DNA from: Fratercula arctica
Lineage: Eukaryota > Chordata > Aves > Charadriiformes > Alcidae
Length of the DNA: 64,000 bases
NCBI GenBank assembly: GCA_947846985.1
Contig: CANTUZ010000025.1
Location: 16,242,100-16,306,099 of the forward strand
Direction: 5' to 3'
Shown: positions 44,316-55,052 of the stretch, piece after piece
Numbering within the stretch: position 1 is the first letter of the stretch
How the letters are laid out: each line of letters opens with the position of its first letter
Position numbers and translations under genes: made by a program
Notes under the pieces: generated by a model
What the model was told of the DNA's origin: nothing
Seen by the model: only the letters and a program-made list of their open reading frames with translations
Database searches by the model: none

Positions 44316-46036
44316 GGGAGTTAACTCCAGCTGACTGGTACATAGTGCTTGGTACTTGTGCTGTACAAGGGAATCTGCTTTTAAAGAAATCCAAATTTTC
44401 TTCTTAAATACAGTAATTACAAGGGTGACTTAACATGGCATCAGGAACTACCATGCAAGAATTGGAAAACTTGATTCCTTAAAGTCAAGAAGCTGGAAGA
44501 ATTGAGATGAGCCATGGATTTTATTTTTTTTTAGTTTTTTCCTCACTTTCTTCTTCTTCTCCCCTTCTCTTCTGTATTTTCCCCTGCCCTTCTCTTCCCA
44601 CTGTTTAGGGTCCTGATTTAAATGCAGAAGAAATGCAAAGCTGAAATATCTTGCAGCCCAAAGGAGGATTTGAGCCCAAAAATTCAAAAACAATCCCCTC
44701 AAAATCACAGCCACATTGAACTAATGGTGTCATCCATTTACTTTGAGCACATGACATTCACTAGATGAAGATGAGTTCATCTTTGCGTGGTCAGTGTTAT
44801 ACTTGGGGGCAACTGAGACCTATTCATTATTTTCCAACCCAAAGTAAGTAAAAAGTGAAAAACTTCTGTCAGCTAGACATTTTTGTAGGATTTTTCCTGT
44901 TTTAAACTGCATAAACAATTTTCAAAATATCAACAGATGAAACAAAACCAAAAAGGTAAACAACTTTATAAATAAGAAATGGAAAATTTCTACAGAACTG
45001 ATAACGTTTTATAGAAAGGTTCCATTTAATCAAAAAGTCAATTTTTCTGCTGAGAAATATTTTCAGGGGATAGATTTCAGTCAGGAATGTCAGCTACTAC
45101 TTGCCTTTCAATCACTAATTCATGCCCTAGCTACTATCCCCCGTGCTAGATGCTGTGCAAAGACGCAATAAGTAATCTTTGGTTTATGGACCTGGGATCA
45201 CATTTTGGGAAGAGATGAGTGTAAAAAGTAATGGGGTGGAGGTGCAATAGCAAGATCACATGGATACAGCAGCAAACGTGAGAACAACCCAAGGGTAGAG
45301 CACTGTTTGAAAACAAATGTCTGCCTCCCAGCCAGCTATGCCTTGGCTGACTCCGTGCAGGTAACCTCAAAGATGTGTGGCACAGTCTTCAGTGGGATCT
45401 TAAGAAAAGATTGAACCAAGAAAGGGTCTGTGACCTTTCAAGGCAGCAGTGGCAGCAATGTCGATAAGGATGTAGCAGGAACTAGGCAGATAGGAGACGT
45501 GAGCTGCCTCCTCATCCCAGACACGCATCCATTTGACTTGCAGTGCTCCTTGGTAAAGCCAAGCATCCTTATCCACTGTAATGCAAGGCCATGGAGAACT
45601 GCCATGACTGCTGGTCTCATTACAAAAAGGTGAATGTATCTCTGTGTGAGCTGAAAACAAACAGGAAAAGCACAGAGCTGTCAGTCCCTTTTAAGGAAAA
45701 ACATTTTTTCCTATTCCTGTGACATCCAAAATGTTGCCCTCTCTTGGATTAGTTTCTGGTGCAGTTGTACATTCCTTCCTTCTCTCTTTCATTTTCCCCT
45801 GTTCCTGTGTCTCCTCTATCTGAACTATCTAAAGATTTTCTGTGAACTCAAGAACCAAGACTGATTTCCCATGATTTCATGACTCAAGGCAAAGTCCTTT
45901 TGTGTGTGTTCCTTTCTTCGTCTTACACAAATTCTGTGCTTACCATGTCCCATCCATCAGCAGGAGGAGATAGAGGGGATAATACTTGTGAACATCGGTA
46001 CTACCTTAGAGGAGACTTTTCCTCTATGCAGACACC

Positions 46037-46062
46037 TTTGTGAAGGCAGATGCCTTCACAAA
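46037..46062. repeat. Perfect palindrome, 12-bp arms, 2-base centre
   Basis: TTTGTGAAGGCA, GA, TGCCTTCACAAA; the arms match without a mismatch. Confidence 0.95.
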
Positions 46063-49000
46063 ACATGCAGGAGCTTAGTAACTTTGAGATTTCTTTTTCT
46101 TCTAGCTAAAACTTGTTCAAGGGGTTAAAAGTAAAAAATGAGAGGGGCACCAAGCAGCAGACTGGCACATGCAGTGCAATTGCATTAACCCTTCCATCTT
46201 TAAGAAGCCAGACCTTGGTGACACCTCCACACACCCCCCATCTGTTTTGCATCCTGCCTGGCTGCCTCCAGACCCGATTTATCTTATATCCTCCATCAGC
46301 CTCTTCCTCCCTTTTACCCAGCCATCTGAGACAGAAAACAGCAGTTAAAAAGATTATGAGATGGTTTCTGGAACAGAGACCTAAGGAACAAGTCTCTCAT
46401 GAACAAGCAATGCTCTGCCCAACCAAGAGCAAAGGAAACCCTGACAAAGTGAACCTACAATGACCCAAATGCAGCTTCACTTAGGTTCCCCAGGCCAGGG
46501 AGGACACGGGTCTAATTTGCAGCTCACAGCCCAGCTGTGCACTGACAGATACTGCCTGGAACTGAAGAAGAAATGATGATGCAGGGTCGTTTTCTTCAAG
46601 AAGCCATTCTGTCACCATGGAGGCAGACAACATGCTCCCAACAAGTTTATCTGCAAAGTAACATGAAAATTCCTCACAGCAGGAGAGATTTGATGGATGT
46701 GCCTAGCACAGCTTTATAAAAAGGTTTCTTCAAATGCTTCCAAATCCCATGCATCTTTTTCTTGCTTTATCATCCTTTTCAACATCGTTCTTTCTCTTGA
46801 TTTTTCTTTTTTCTAATGCCTCCACAAGGTACGTTTATCAACATCAGAGGACAGTCTCATACAGTTCATTTTTTTTCTTTTGAAACCACTCTTGCAGAGT
46901 CCAAGCCTACAAGTACTCTCCACACCCAGAGATTTCACCATGAGCAAAACTTGCCTCTGTGCATGAAATTTCTTTCAAAGTCTCAGCAGTATTGACAACC
47001 TAATGTAGGGACTAAGATCCCTAACACCTAGGTGAATTTCTCTGAGACAGAGCATTTGGGTTTTGATACTCAGCTGTGCATGGGCTAAATTTTTATGACT
47101 GACCCCTCCATGCATTTCTCCTCCCTCCCCAACCAAACCAGAGGTGCACACCAGATTATATTTGTAGGCTGCATTCAGGATGCTCAGCCTAGACAAACAA
47201 CTGCTCTAGCTCTGCACTATTATCACCAGAAAGATGCCTAAAGCTTGATCCTATGGCTCTGTAGGCAGCTTGAGCTCGAGTAATCTGTGGGTCTCCTCTG
47301 CCATAATGGCAAGCAATGCTCAAGCCCTTCCAGATCACTATTGTGACCAAGCACAGCACACCCAGCCTACTCACACGCCAGGGCATGGCTGAGTGCATGC
47401 TGAAGGTGTTGCAACCTGGTGTTTCCTTCCTATCCTCAGGTTTCTTCGAGTGACAGTTACTCTAGGAATATGTGCCCACACAGCTGATGTGAAGGCAAAC
47501 TTGGGCCCAAGGACAGGGCTAAGCCTTTATTTCCATTCCCTCAAAGCTGAGTATCTGCAGTTAAAACTACACTGCCTTCCTCTCCCTGATTTCTTCAATT
47601 TTAAGGAAGAGCTCAGCCATGCTCCATCAAGCTCTAGAAGCATGAGTGCGTTTGCATGGCATAGCTAGGAAGATTTTTGAAGCCCAGAGCTGTTGTACAA
47701 CTCCATTCTAGACAAAACTGCTTCATACAGGTCTGTTTTCCTAGTGTGTCGTTATCATTAAAAGCATCAAGGTAAGACATATAGGATCTTCTCACCGTGT
47801 TTCACAGAGCCTTCTCCTCTGTCCTTTTTACAGAAATGACTTGGCTTTGTAACTCTAGTGTCTTCAGCCCAGGAAAACAGTTTTCTCTTCCTGCCATCCT
47901 CACCCAGCAGAGCCTTACCTCTCCTCTCCTTGGCATTGGTACTGCTGTGGGGACAGGTCGGGCACAGGAGCAGCGTTGATGCAGCTCTCCTCCACCTTTT
48001 GGCAAATTCCCATCTGGATCCAGCTCCTTAACTTCATCCCACCTAATGTCATATTTTGGGAGAAGCGCACAACATGAGACTTAATAGTATCTAGGTGTAA
48101 TCAGTCCAGAACAATTGGCCATGGGAAAGATGGAAAAAGAGCTTAAGGATGTGTATTCACTTTCCTTAGTGTGTAAAGGGCTGTGCGTGTTGGGGTGGTG
48201 ATGGGAGGGGAGAAGGTGAAAGGGGAGCTGAAACTGTGAAGTTTGAAGATGAAAACAGTCATTATATCTGGATTACTGGAGTTCTGGGGCCATCAAAAAT
48301 AGTTAAAATTCCTTTTTTGAGTAATGAAGAAGTAGTCTGCATTGATCTTAAGTATTTGCTTATAGTTTTCCCTGGAGTTCAATGTACTGGGGAGCGCAAA
48401 GCTGACAAAGCTCAAAAGTTTTATGAACCTGAGGTAACAGTGTGAAAGAAAATTTTAATAATTATTACATTTATTTAAAGTTAAATTTTTTTCCTTGTTC
48501 ATAATAACAGCCAACCTTGGTCTTCTGGGCTTTTCTTATATGCTTGCTTAATACAGCAGCTGAATCGTGGATTTATTTATATTTTAACTTTGCTTTCAAT
48601 AAATTGTAAATCATTCACCTTTCAAAAGCATTAAATTCAGAGATGAAGAGCAGGGGAGAGGAAGCCTGAAAATATAAATATTGACTATCAGGTGTTTGGT
48701 GTTTTTTTTAAACACAGGGTTAGAAATAGAAGCTGTTATGGATGCCGAGTAAAAGCACACAAAAAGTAAAAGACATTTTTTCCCTATAGATTTGTTCCCA
48801 TCATAGACCTACAGCTCTATTTCTGCTTCATTTGCAGGAAGCCACAGCAGTACCAATGGGTAGTGGCCCTTGTTGGCTTAAAGAGGCACTTGGCTGAAAA
48901 TTTGGGACCTAGCCATCATTGGGTGAATGGTCATCCTTACAGAGGCTACCTGCCACTAGCCATGGATATCAGTATTGTGAGCAATAGCTGAGATCCAAAG

Positions 49001-49656
49001 GAAAACCCAAGCAGAAGAGGCACGATAGAGTTGAGAAATCCATCAGGATTGCCACATAGTGACCCTTATGAAAAGATTCCAAAGATTCTTCAAGTTCAGC
49101 AGCCCAATTAATGCCTAAAGATAATGACGGACTCTCCTGTTCCCAGGCAGGCTCACAATGTGAAAAAGCAAGGAAAAGGGGAAACAAAAGTTAAATAGAG
49201 GTTAAAGGAATAGGAGAAGAAAAACCGATGACACACACATATCCCCCCAAGTCTGAGGCCAGATGACATATACAGTAGGAGTCCCTGGAAACCAGCTCAC
49301 GCGTACTGCCCTTGCTGCCTTCCAGTGCCCAGGAGGAGGCATAATAAATTTTACAAAAGAGCAAGCAGCTGAAAAATGCTCATATTTAAAAATATGTTGA
49401 CAAAATTTGTATGTTGTTCCCTTTTGTGTGGGAATGGCTTTTAAACACCCGGCATTTCTGCAGCACTGCATCTCATCTCAGAGCATAATGATTAATTACA
49501 CATTGGTAGTGGAGTGACTGTGTACAGGCAACCTCATCAGCCATTATCCACTCAGCAACATACAGCATACAGCTGTGAACATTTGCATTAGCAGGAAGTC
49601 ATCTCAGCTGTCATTAGCAGGGTGCAGGAATGTCAGGGAGGATGCTAGGGGTCAGC

Positions 49657-49681
49657 TCCCCTCCCCTCCCCTCCCCCGCCC
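49657..49681 (-). other. G-rich run with G-quadruplex potential (minus strand)
   Basis: The plus strand has repeated CTCCC/CCCT blocks ending CCCCCGCCC. The minus strand therefore has at least four runs of three or more G with 1-base spacers. It lies about 105 bp from the K-B insertion point. Confidence 0.7.
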
Positions 49682-49783
49682 AGCTCCTTCACAAAAAGCC
49701 TTTAACAGATACACTCATAGCTTTCAGTCAAGCTTGTGACTCTTCCCTCATTTCACCCCAGCTTTGGACCAGAGAGATGTGTC

Positions 49784-49789
49784 AGTAGA
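49784..49789. repeat. Target-site duplication of K-B, left copy (AGTAGA)
   Basis: Identical to 55379-55384 and different from the CCTATA of K-A, so K-A and K-B are separate insertions. Confidence 0.88.
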
Positions 49790-50115
49790 TGTAGAGATAG
49801 GGAGTAGCATAGGGGATCTGTTTGACCCTGGTGAGACAAAGCTGTATCCTTGAGAGATGCCTTGAGATAAAAGATAAGCAAGCATCAGGAGATATCAGCA
49901 AGAACAGGAATGTGAAAGCAAAGCTGCTACTCTGCGTGAACAGACAAAGACAACCAATCGGAAGACACCGAGAAGCGCGTGGCAATCGACCTTCAACCTA
50001 TCAGTAGGATGCTGCCTGCGCGTGGAGGGTGCTTGTACCTATAAAGCTTGGAAAATTGTTGTAATAAAGGTCTTTGGTCCATACCCTGCCAGAGTCCGTG
50101 AATCAATGCTCCACA
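49790..50115 (+). repeat. K-B 5' LTR
   Basis: 326 bp, TGTAGAGATAG...GCTCCACA. TATAAAG at 50040-50046 and AATAAA at 50063-50068 are close together, which would give a short R region. It has about 11 differences from its own 3' LTR and about 7 from the K-A 5' LTR. Confidence 0.9.
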
Positions 50116-50117
50116 AA

Positions 50118-50136
50118 TGGCAGCCCAAACAGGGAC
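50118..50136 (+). promoter_or_regulatory. K-B primer-binding site, tRNA-Lys3-like
   Basis: TGGCAGCCCAAACAGGGAC: the extra A seen in K-A plus one private change. The match continues into TTGAA (50137-50141). Confidence 0.75.
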
Positions 50137-50238
50137 TTGAATCGTAGGAATGTACGACCGGTGGAGCAGCCCGGCTGAACGAAAAAAAAGCAGCGGTATC
50201 AGAGAGCTGCAGTCCGGACGACTAATCACCAAGGAAAG

Positions 50239-50244
50239 GTGAGC
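50239..50244 (+). promoter_or_regulatory. First splice-donor-like site in K-B leader
   Basis: AAAG/GTGAGC, followed by CAGCCGG, 24 bp before the ATG of the first matrix-like ORF. It is also present in K-A. A leader donor is where retroviruses splice to env. Confidence 0.5.
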
Positions 50245-50262
50245 AGCCGGGAACGTGTGAGA

Positions 50263-50574
50263 ATGGGGTCAAAAATGTCCTCAGAGGAAAAGGCGATTGT
50301 ATGTATATTAGAAAAGTTTTTAAGTAAAAGGGGTATACAATATGATGAAGGAACTCTTCGGCTTTTGCTAGCATGGCTAAAAAGTGAGGGCCTTCCCGCT
50401 GATTCTACAACAGCTTTCCAATTATCAAGTTGGGAGCAAGCCGGTGAAACTTTGTTTGAGGCAGCAACGAAAGGGGATGCGGTAGCTACGAAGGTCTTAA
50501 CAACCTGGAGGTTAATTAAGGACACATTGCAGCAGATGAAGTCCGAACAAGGATTAAAAGGAACAGAGATATGA
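50263..50574 (+). CDS. K-B first matrix-like ORF (103 codons)
   Basis: Begins MGSKMSSEEKAI with a myristoylation-type Gly2 and a lysine. Predicted helices and Trp positions (AWLKSEGL, SSWEQAGE, TTWRLIKD) line up with the second matrix domain at 50700-50999, though identity is low. It ends at a TGA and is not joined to gag, so if made it would be a free membrane-targeted matrix-like protein. It could be a relic of a second gag parent, or a duplicated domain kept as an accessory ORF. Confidence 0.6.
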   Translation: MGSKMSSEEKAIVCILEKFLSKRGIQYDEGTLRLLLAWLKSEGLPADSTTAFQLSSWEQAGETLFEAATKGDAVATKVLTTWRLIKDTLQQMKSEQGLKGTEI

Positions 50575-50672
50575 AGAAATAATTATCCAGTGGTGAACCC
50601 GTGGCTGGACGGAGGAGTTCATACCGAGAGCTCTCTAACAATTACTTTCATCACCGTTCGCTGGACGAAAAA

Positions 50673-50679
50673 GGTAAGC
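50673..50679 (+). promoter_or_regulatory. Second splice-donor-like site in K-B leader
   Basis: AAG/GTAAGC then CAGCCG, 27 bp before ATG 50700. The surrounding 60 bp resemble the first leader. K-A has lost 50631-50678, including this site, through a deletion between two AG dinucleotides. Confidence 0.5.
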
Positions 50680-50699
50680 AGCCGCGGTAGACATTAAAA

Positions 50700-51494
50700 A
50701 TGGGACAAACAGCTACTCGAGAACAGAAATTGCAACTTGAACTTCTGCAGCGCACTTTCACAGAACAGGGCTTTAAAGTGGCCCCTGTCAGACTAGTGAC
50801 TTTGCTCGTATGGGTACGTGATTATTGCTCATGGTTCCATGAAGGGTGGTCCTACGATTTGGCTCAGTGGCTAAAAGTGGCGGAGGAATTGCAAACGCAG
50901 GAGACGCTGCACTTCTCCTTGCCAGAAGGAATAATAGTTACTTGGCGAACTGTATACACTGCCATACGAACACTGCATCCCGCAGAGCAAGCCCTGTAAT
51001 GGGTTGCTGGAGGGGCACCACAAGCTCCCCCAGAGGAACCTCAGTCTTTTGAAATGATACCCCCAGTTGCAGACCCTCAGCCTGAATATACTCAAATGCC
51101 CAATCCTGAAGAACATTACCAAAAGCAGAATTCAGGAGGCGAAGAGCCAGAAGATCCCTTTGATCCTGGTCCAATAAATCCAGAGACTGAACCTGATTTA
51201 TGTCTACCTTTAACCCCAATTAAAGCTATGGCTGCCTCTGCTCCAACTGCAGAGGAGATTTTACAGCAACAGAGATGAAAGTCGTTATCACGCTCCTCCA
51301 TTCTTAACCCTCCTCCATTTGCGCCAGGTATCGCATCTGTTCCTCCTTCTCAACCGCTTATGCGTGTGCAGCCAGAATCGATGTATTGCAGTGTATTGTC
51401 AGAATGTCAGCGGAGAAGGATGGAGCTGGAGCCGCTTCGCTCCCGCCGCTGCCTGCCTCACCCACTCCCCTCCCCAGCCGTCTCCCTGAGATAG
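50700..51494 (+). pseudogene. gag: K-B gag: second matrix-like domain and Pro/acid-rich remainder
   Basis: MGQTATREQK starts a betaretrovirus-like matrix domain (to about 50996). TAA 50997-50999 is shared with K-A; TGA 51276-51278 is private to K-B (CpG-type change). The same frame runs on through Pro/Glu-rich sequence to TAG 51492-51494. No capsid homology, major homology region or zinc knuckle follows, so no particle could form from it. Confidence 0.7.
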
Positions 51495-52562
51495 AAGTGG
51501 TGCTTTTGTATGTCTGCTGTGTAAGTGTGTGTGGGCGCCAGCTTATACCTGCTGATCAGCATCTGTGCTACTGTTTGTTTGTTGCTGTGTGCAGTGTCGT
51601 TTGGTGACTCCGCTTGAGCAGGTGTTCTGCCCGGTGTGGTACTGTTCTCGTACGTGACTAGGGCTGACACACTGTCAAGTGAAGAAGTTTGTATATACAC
51701 AATGTTTAGATGTAAGGCCAGTGTACCCCAGGTAGATAGACCATGATGGGCCGTAGAACGGATGGAAGTCCTGAAATATTGGGGGAGTTTTCACCAGCTG
51801 ACATGCTTATGCTCTCGGGAACGGCTTACCCATGCAGGGCGTATGACTGGTTGTTTGTTGTTTGCCTATAAGATCATGGTTGATTGGGAAAAGGAGTTGA
51901 GCCAAAATCTGTAGGATGCTCTGTAGGAAAATGAGAAACTTAAGGGTGAGCTCTTGTTGCAAAGGCAGACTTTTATGTCAGCCGTAAGTGATGGGGGGGG
52001 AAAGAAAAAAAACAATTAGAAGGGAAATGTGTCGCGTTAGCACAAAAGTATGCCATACGCGCTACGAGAAAGCGGCAAAAAAAAAGAGAAATAGGACACC
52101 TGATTCAAGCAGTACTATAGAGATATGTTTTGGGGTTTTTTTTCCTATATGTATATATGTTATTGCACGCCTTTGTAAATTACTCTTTGTTATACCCTGC
52201 GAGACTAAATGAACCCCAGCAGAAGCAGTCTCTTGAGCGGGGGGGTGGAATATGGGAAAGCAAAGGAAGATCGGCGAGGAGGATTGTAAATACGCTCAAA
52301 GGACTCGCACCTGGGTGCTGGAAAACACATATATCACACTAATTGTTATTCAGTCTCGGGTGCTTGCAAGAAAATCACTTAGATGACATCAGTCCATAAT
52401 GGACTCAGGGACACCTTATCGAGCTGCTTGAGAATCTTGGCCTGTTGTGGAAGAAGATCAAAGCACAGTACCAGCAAGAACAGGGAGTCCGCATGCGCTC
52501 TTGCTAACAAGGACTCTTTCGCTGCCAAGGATTCTTGAAAACAAGGACTCCCTCGCTGCCAA
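51495..52562 (+). other. K-B central segment with coiled-coil-like frame
   Basis: From ATG 51762 (MEVLKYWGSFHQLTC) the frame passes through a hydrophobic patch (GCLLFAYKIM) to a heptad-like charged region (ENEKLKGELLLQRQ, about 51928-51969). Two TAGs (51912 and 51924) are shared with K-A, and a slip in the A-run near 52002-52012 shifts to a frame reading QLEGKCVALAQKY. A second helix-like piece lies at about 52426-52490. A 30-bp near-duplicate (ACAAGGACTC..TCGCTGCCAAGGAT) occurs at about 52507-52565. This is not recognisable as gag or pol; it may be a gene captured by the retroelement. Confidence 0.45.
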
Positions 52563-53049
52563 GGATAAGTTTAGTAATGCTACTAGTACAGCTATTTCTG
52601 AGTTATTGCTAGATGTAGATAGTATTCGACATGCAACGCTGCAAAACAGAGCTGCTATTGATTTTTTGCTTTTAGCTCACGGACACGGTTGTCAAGATTT
52701 TGAAGGACTGTGTTGTATGGATCTAAGTGACCACTCCAAATCCATCCATGCCCAGTTGCAAGAACTGCACCGACCGAGCCAGCAACTTGTGGAGACCACA
52801 GGGTGAAATCTCTTTGCTGGATGGACTTGGGGGTGGGGTTGGTTGAAGGAAATTATACTCATGGCCTGTGTGGAAGGAATCTGTCTGTTATGTTTAGTAT
52901 GCTGTTTGCCGTGTTTAATAAGCATTATACGATCAGTTGCAGATGCCACTTTGCATCATACCCTTGTACGAGTTGTAGAATATCGTCGTGTCCCAACTAT
53001 GGACCACGGGGTGGCATGTGTAAGGGATAATAGAGGATGGTCCGAGTGA
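52563..53049 (+). pseudogene. K-B first TM segment (alpharetrovirus-like)
   Basis: Begins near [11 protein letters not shown], then [18 protein letters not shown] and CX6CC (CQDFEGLCC), a TGA at 52804-52806, a Trp-rich stretch (WTWGWGW), a membrane span with several Cys and Leu, and a cytoplasmic tail ending at 53049, all in one frame. TM drives membrane fusion in a complete Env; no SU precedes it here. Confidence 0.72.
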
Positions 53050-53193
53050 GACACGACGGAAAATTACTAGTTGAACCAAACCCAGTATACATGTTGGGAA
53101 AAAGGGACTCAGTACTGTTGCTGCAAAAACTATGTGTGTATCCATGAGAACCTGACCTTCAAAGAAGAAGATAACAAGGAGGGAGTACAACAA

Positions 53194-53426
53194 TGTAGTC
53201 AGGTATCAGAGAGCCACTGTTAGCAAAGCTGGATCATGAGTTTGGTGAGGCTCGCTGCATGCGCTGGCCACGCACGTAGCGACTCTAACCTGTACTTTTC
53301 CACTCAATCCGGTGCAGGATATAAGGGGGCTGTCTTGGGTCGGAGAGAGGGGGAGAGACATGAGCGCACTTTGAAGGTACAGGGGACGCCCTGAAGCGCC
53401 GTGTCTGCCCCCCCTCCCTCCCCTGT
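53194..53426 (+). repeat. Possible embedded alpharetrovirus-like U3 (K-B)
   Basis: Starts TGTAGTCAGG after a purine-rich run and contains GGATATAAGG at about 53319. With the TM before it, this looks like the 3' end of a different retrovirus trapped in the element. There is no AATAAA and no closing CA terminus, so a full LTR is not present. Confidence 0.35.
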
Positions 53427-55021
53427 AGGTTCCACGTTCATTAACCCCAACAGCTCAGAAGGCATTACAGCACATTGCAGATTTGTTTATGATACATCAA
53501 GAATTTCAACCTTACGCCCTGATAGGACAGTGGGATGATGCACTCGCAAAGAGCCTGACTGCATTAGAGTGGGTATTTTTGCCACATACCTTTTCAAAAA
53601 CAGTAACTATGATGATTGAAATGTTAGCACGATTGATTTTGCAGGGTCATTTGCACTGTCAGCAGCTGGCTCCTCTGCCATCATTTGCGGGGGTTAACCC
53701 ACGAGGGCTTACACCTGATGAACTTTGGCAATCCGATGTTACGCTCATTATGGAATTTGGACGTTTGCGCCATGTACGTGTTTCAGTTGATTTGTTTTCT
53801 CACCTTGTTGTAGCTACTGCTCATACAGGAGAGAAGGCTCGTGATGTTATTTGACATTGGTTGCAATGCATTGCAGTCATGGGAGTACCGAAAACTGTAA
53901 AAACTGATAACAGACCAGCTTATGTGTCCGCTAAAATACAGGTCTCTTTACAGACATGGGGTATTAAACATGTCACCGGTATTCCTCATTCCCCAACTGG
54001 GCAAGCAATTGTGGAACGTATGCATCATACTTTAAAAACCATGCTTGATAAACGAAAAAGGGGGAATCCTGTGGGTATGACACCTCAAGAGCGATTGTAT
54101 AAAGCAACTTGTGTTTTACATTTCCTAAACATGTCGTCTTTGTCATCCAATGCTTGTAAATATTTTAACTTCACCAAATACCCTCGAAATGCAACATATC
54201 TCCAAAAGGTCACCCCTCTTGATAGTATATATTGGAATCAATCAAAATGGTGCAATTGGACACCCACTCATGTTGCCCCTGCGGGTCCGGTACCCCAGAA
54301 ACTGCCCCAGGGCGTGTTTTTTATTTGTGGAGATTGTGCCTGGTCAGGGATTCCTTCTCGGATTACGAGAGGGCCTTGTACTCTAGGAAAATTAACCATG
54401 CTGATACCTAATATCACAATGATACTAAATCGCACTCATGCAAAAGACTACCACAGAAATACACGCTCGGTAACTCATGCTTTCGAGTCAGGTTGTAACG
54501 ACCAAGTACACTTTTGGCAGCCACCCGTGGTTGCCGTTTCTTCTTTCCTTGCCCCCGGCATGGCTTCGGCGAAAGCGCTCACGCTCTTAAAAAAGCTGGG
54601 TTGTTGGCTTGCGAAACAAAGTAACGCTACTTCATTAGTGCTTTCTGGCCTTTTATTAGATGTAGATTCCGTACACCACGCAACTCTGCAAAATAGGGCA
54701 GCCATTGATTTCCTGTTATTAGCGCACGGCCATGGATGTGAGGATTTTGATGGCACGTGCTGTATGAATTTATCAGACCACTCTGAATCAATCCATAAAA
54801 GTATACAACAGTTAGAGCAAAATGTGCAGAAATTACAAATAGAGGGAAGTTGGGAATGGCTGGATAACCTTTTTAACAGTTGGGGTATTTCAGGATGGCT
54901 ATTATCAACTGTAAAGGCTGGATTGTTGTTGTTGTTATTTGCGTGTGCCTTAATGCTTGTCGTGCCCTGTATTTTAGGCTGCTTATGGAAAATAGTGCAA
55001 AAAATGACTAATCAAGCTTAG
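53426..55021 (+). pseudogene. K-B fused frame: RT connection - integrase - Env SU C-terminus - TM
   Basis: One frame with a single TGA (53852-53854). Order: probable RT connection (LTPTAQKALQHIAD), a junction removing RNase H and part of the integrase zinc domain, integrase core (LWQSDVTLI, TDNRPAYV, IVERMHH, spacing D-35-E), then from about HFLNM (54133) SU with eight or so N-glycosylation sequons, a hydrophobic loop between two Cys (54495-54606), TM with CX6CC (CEDFDGTCC) and a Leu-rich span. The last 386 codons (53861-55021) are open. Integrase and Env normally lie in separate reading units; here a deletion has fused them. Confidence 0.77.
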
Positions 55022-55039
55022 CAGCTTAGCAAGCTTAAC

Positions 55040-55051
55040 AAAAAGGGGGAA
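55040..55051 (+). promoter_or_regulatory. K-B polypurine tract
   Basis: AAAAAGGGGGAA directly before the 3' LTR; identical in K-A. Confidence 0.75.
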
Positions 55052-55052
55052 T

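Larger units (their letters stand above)
44316..49783. other. Unassigned noncoding DNA between L2 and K-B
   Basis: I recognise no gene or mobile element. A palindrome (46037) and a C-rich run (49657) are listed separately. Confidence 0.5.

Noticed and set aside
38169..44320. Target-site duplication for L2
   Set aside because: AAGAG and GGGAG match at only three of five bases; not accepted as a duplication.
53194..53426. A complete solo LTR inside K-B
   Set aside because: No closing CA terminus, no AATAAA and no target duplication; kept only as a possible U3 fragment.
53861..55021. The open integrase-Env frame as a domesticated syncytin-like gene
   Set aside because: It lacks a signal peptide, the N-terminal SU and a clear furin site, and is fused to integrase. 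The identical frame in a second recent copy suggests youth rather than selection.
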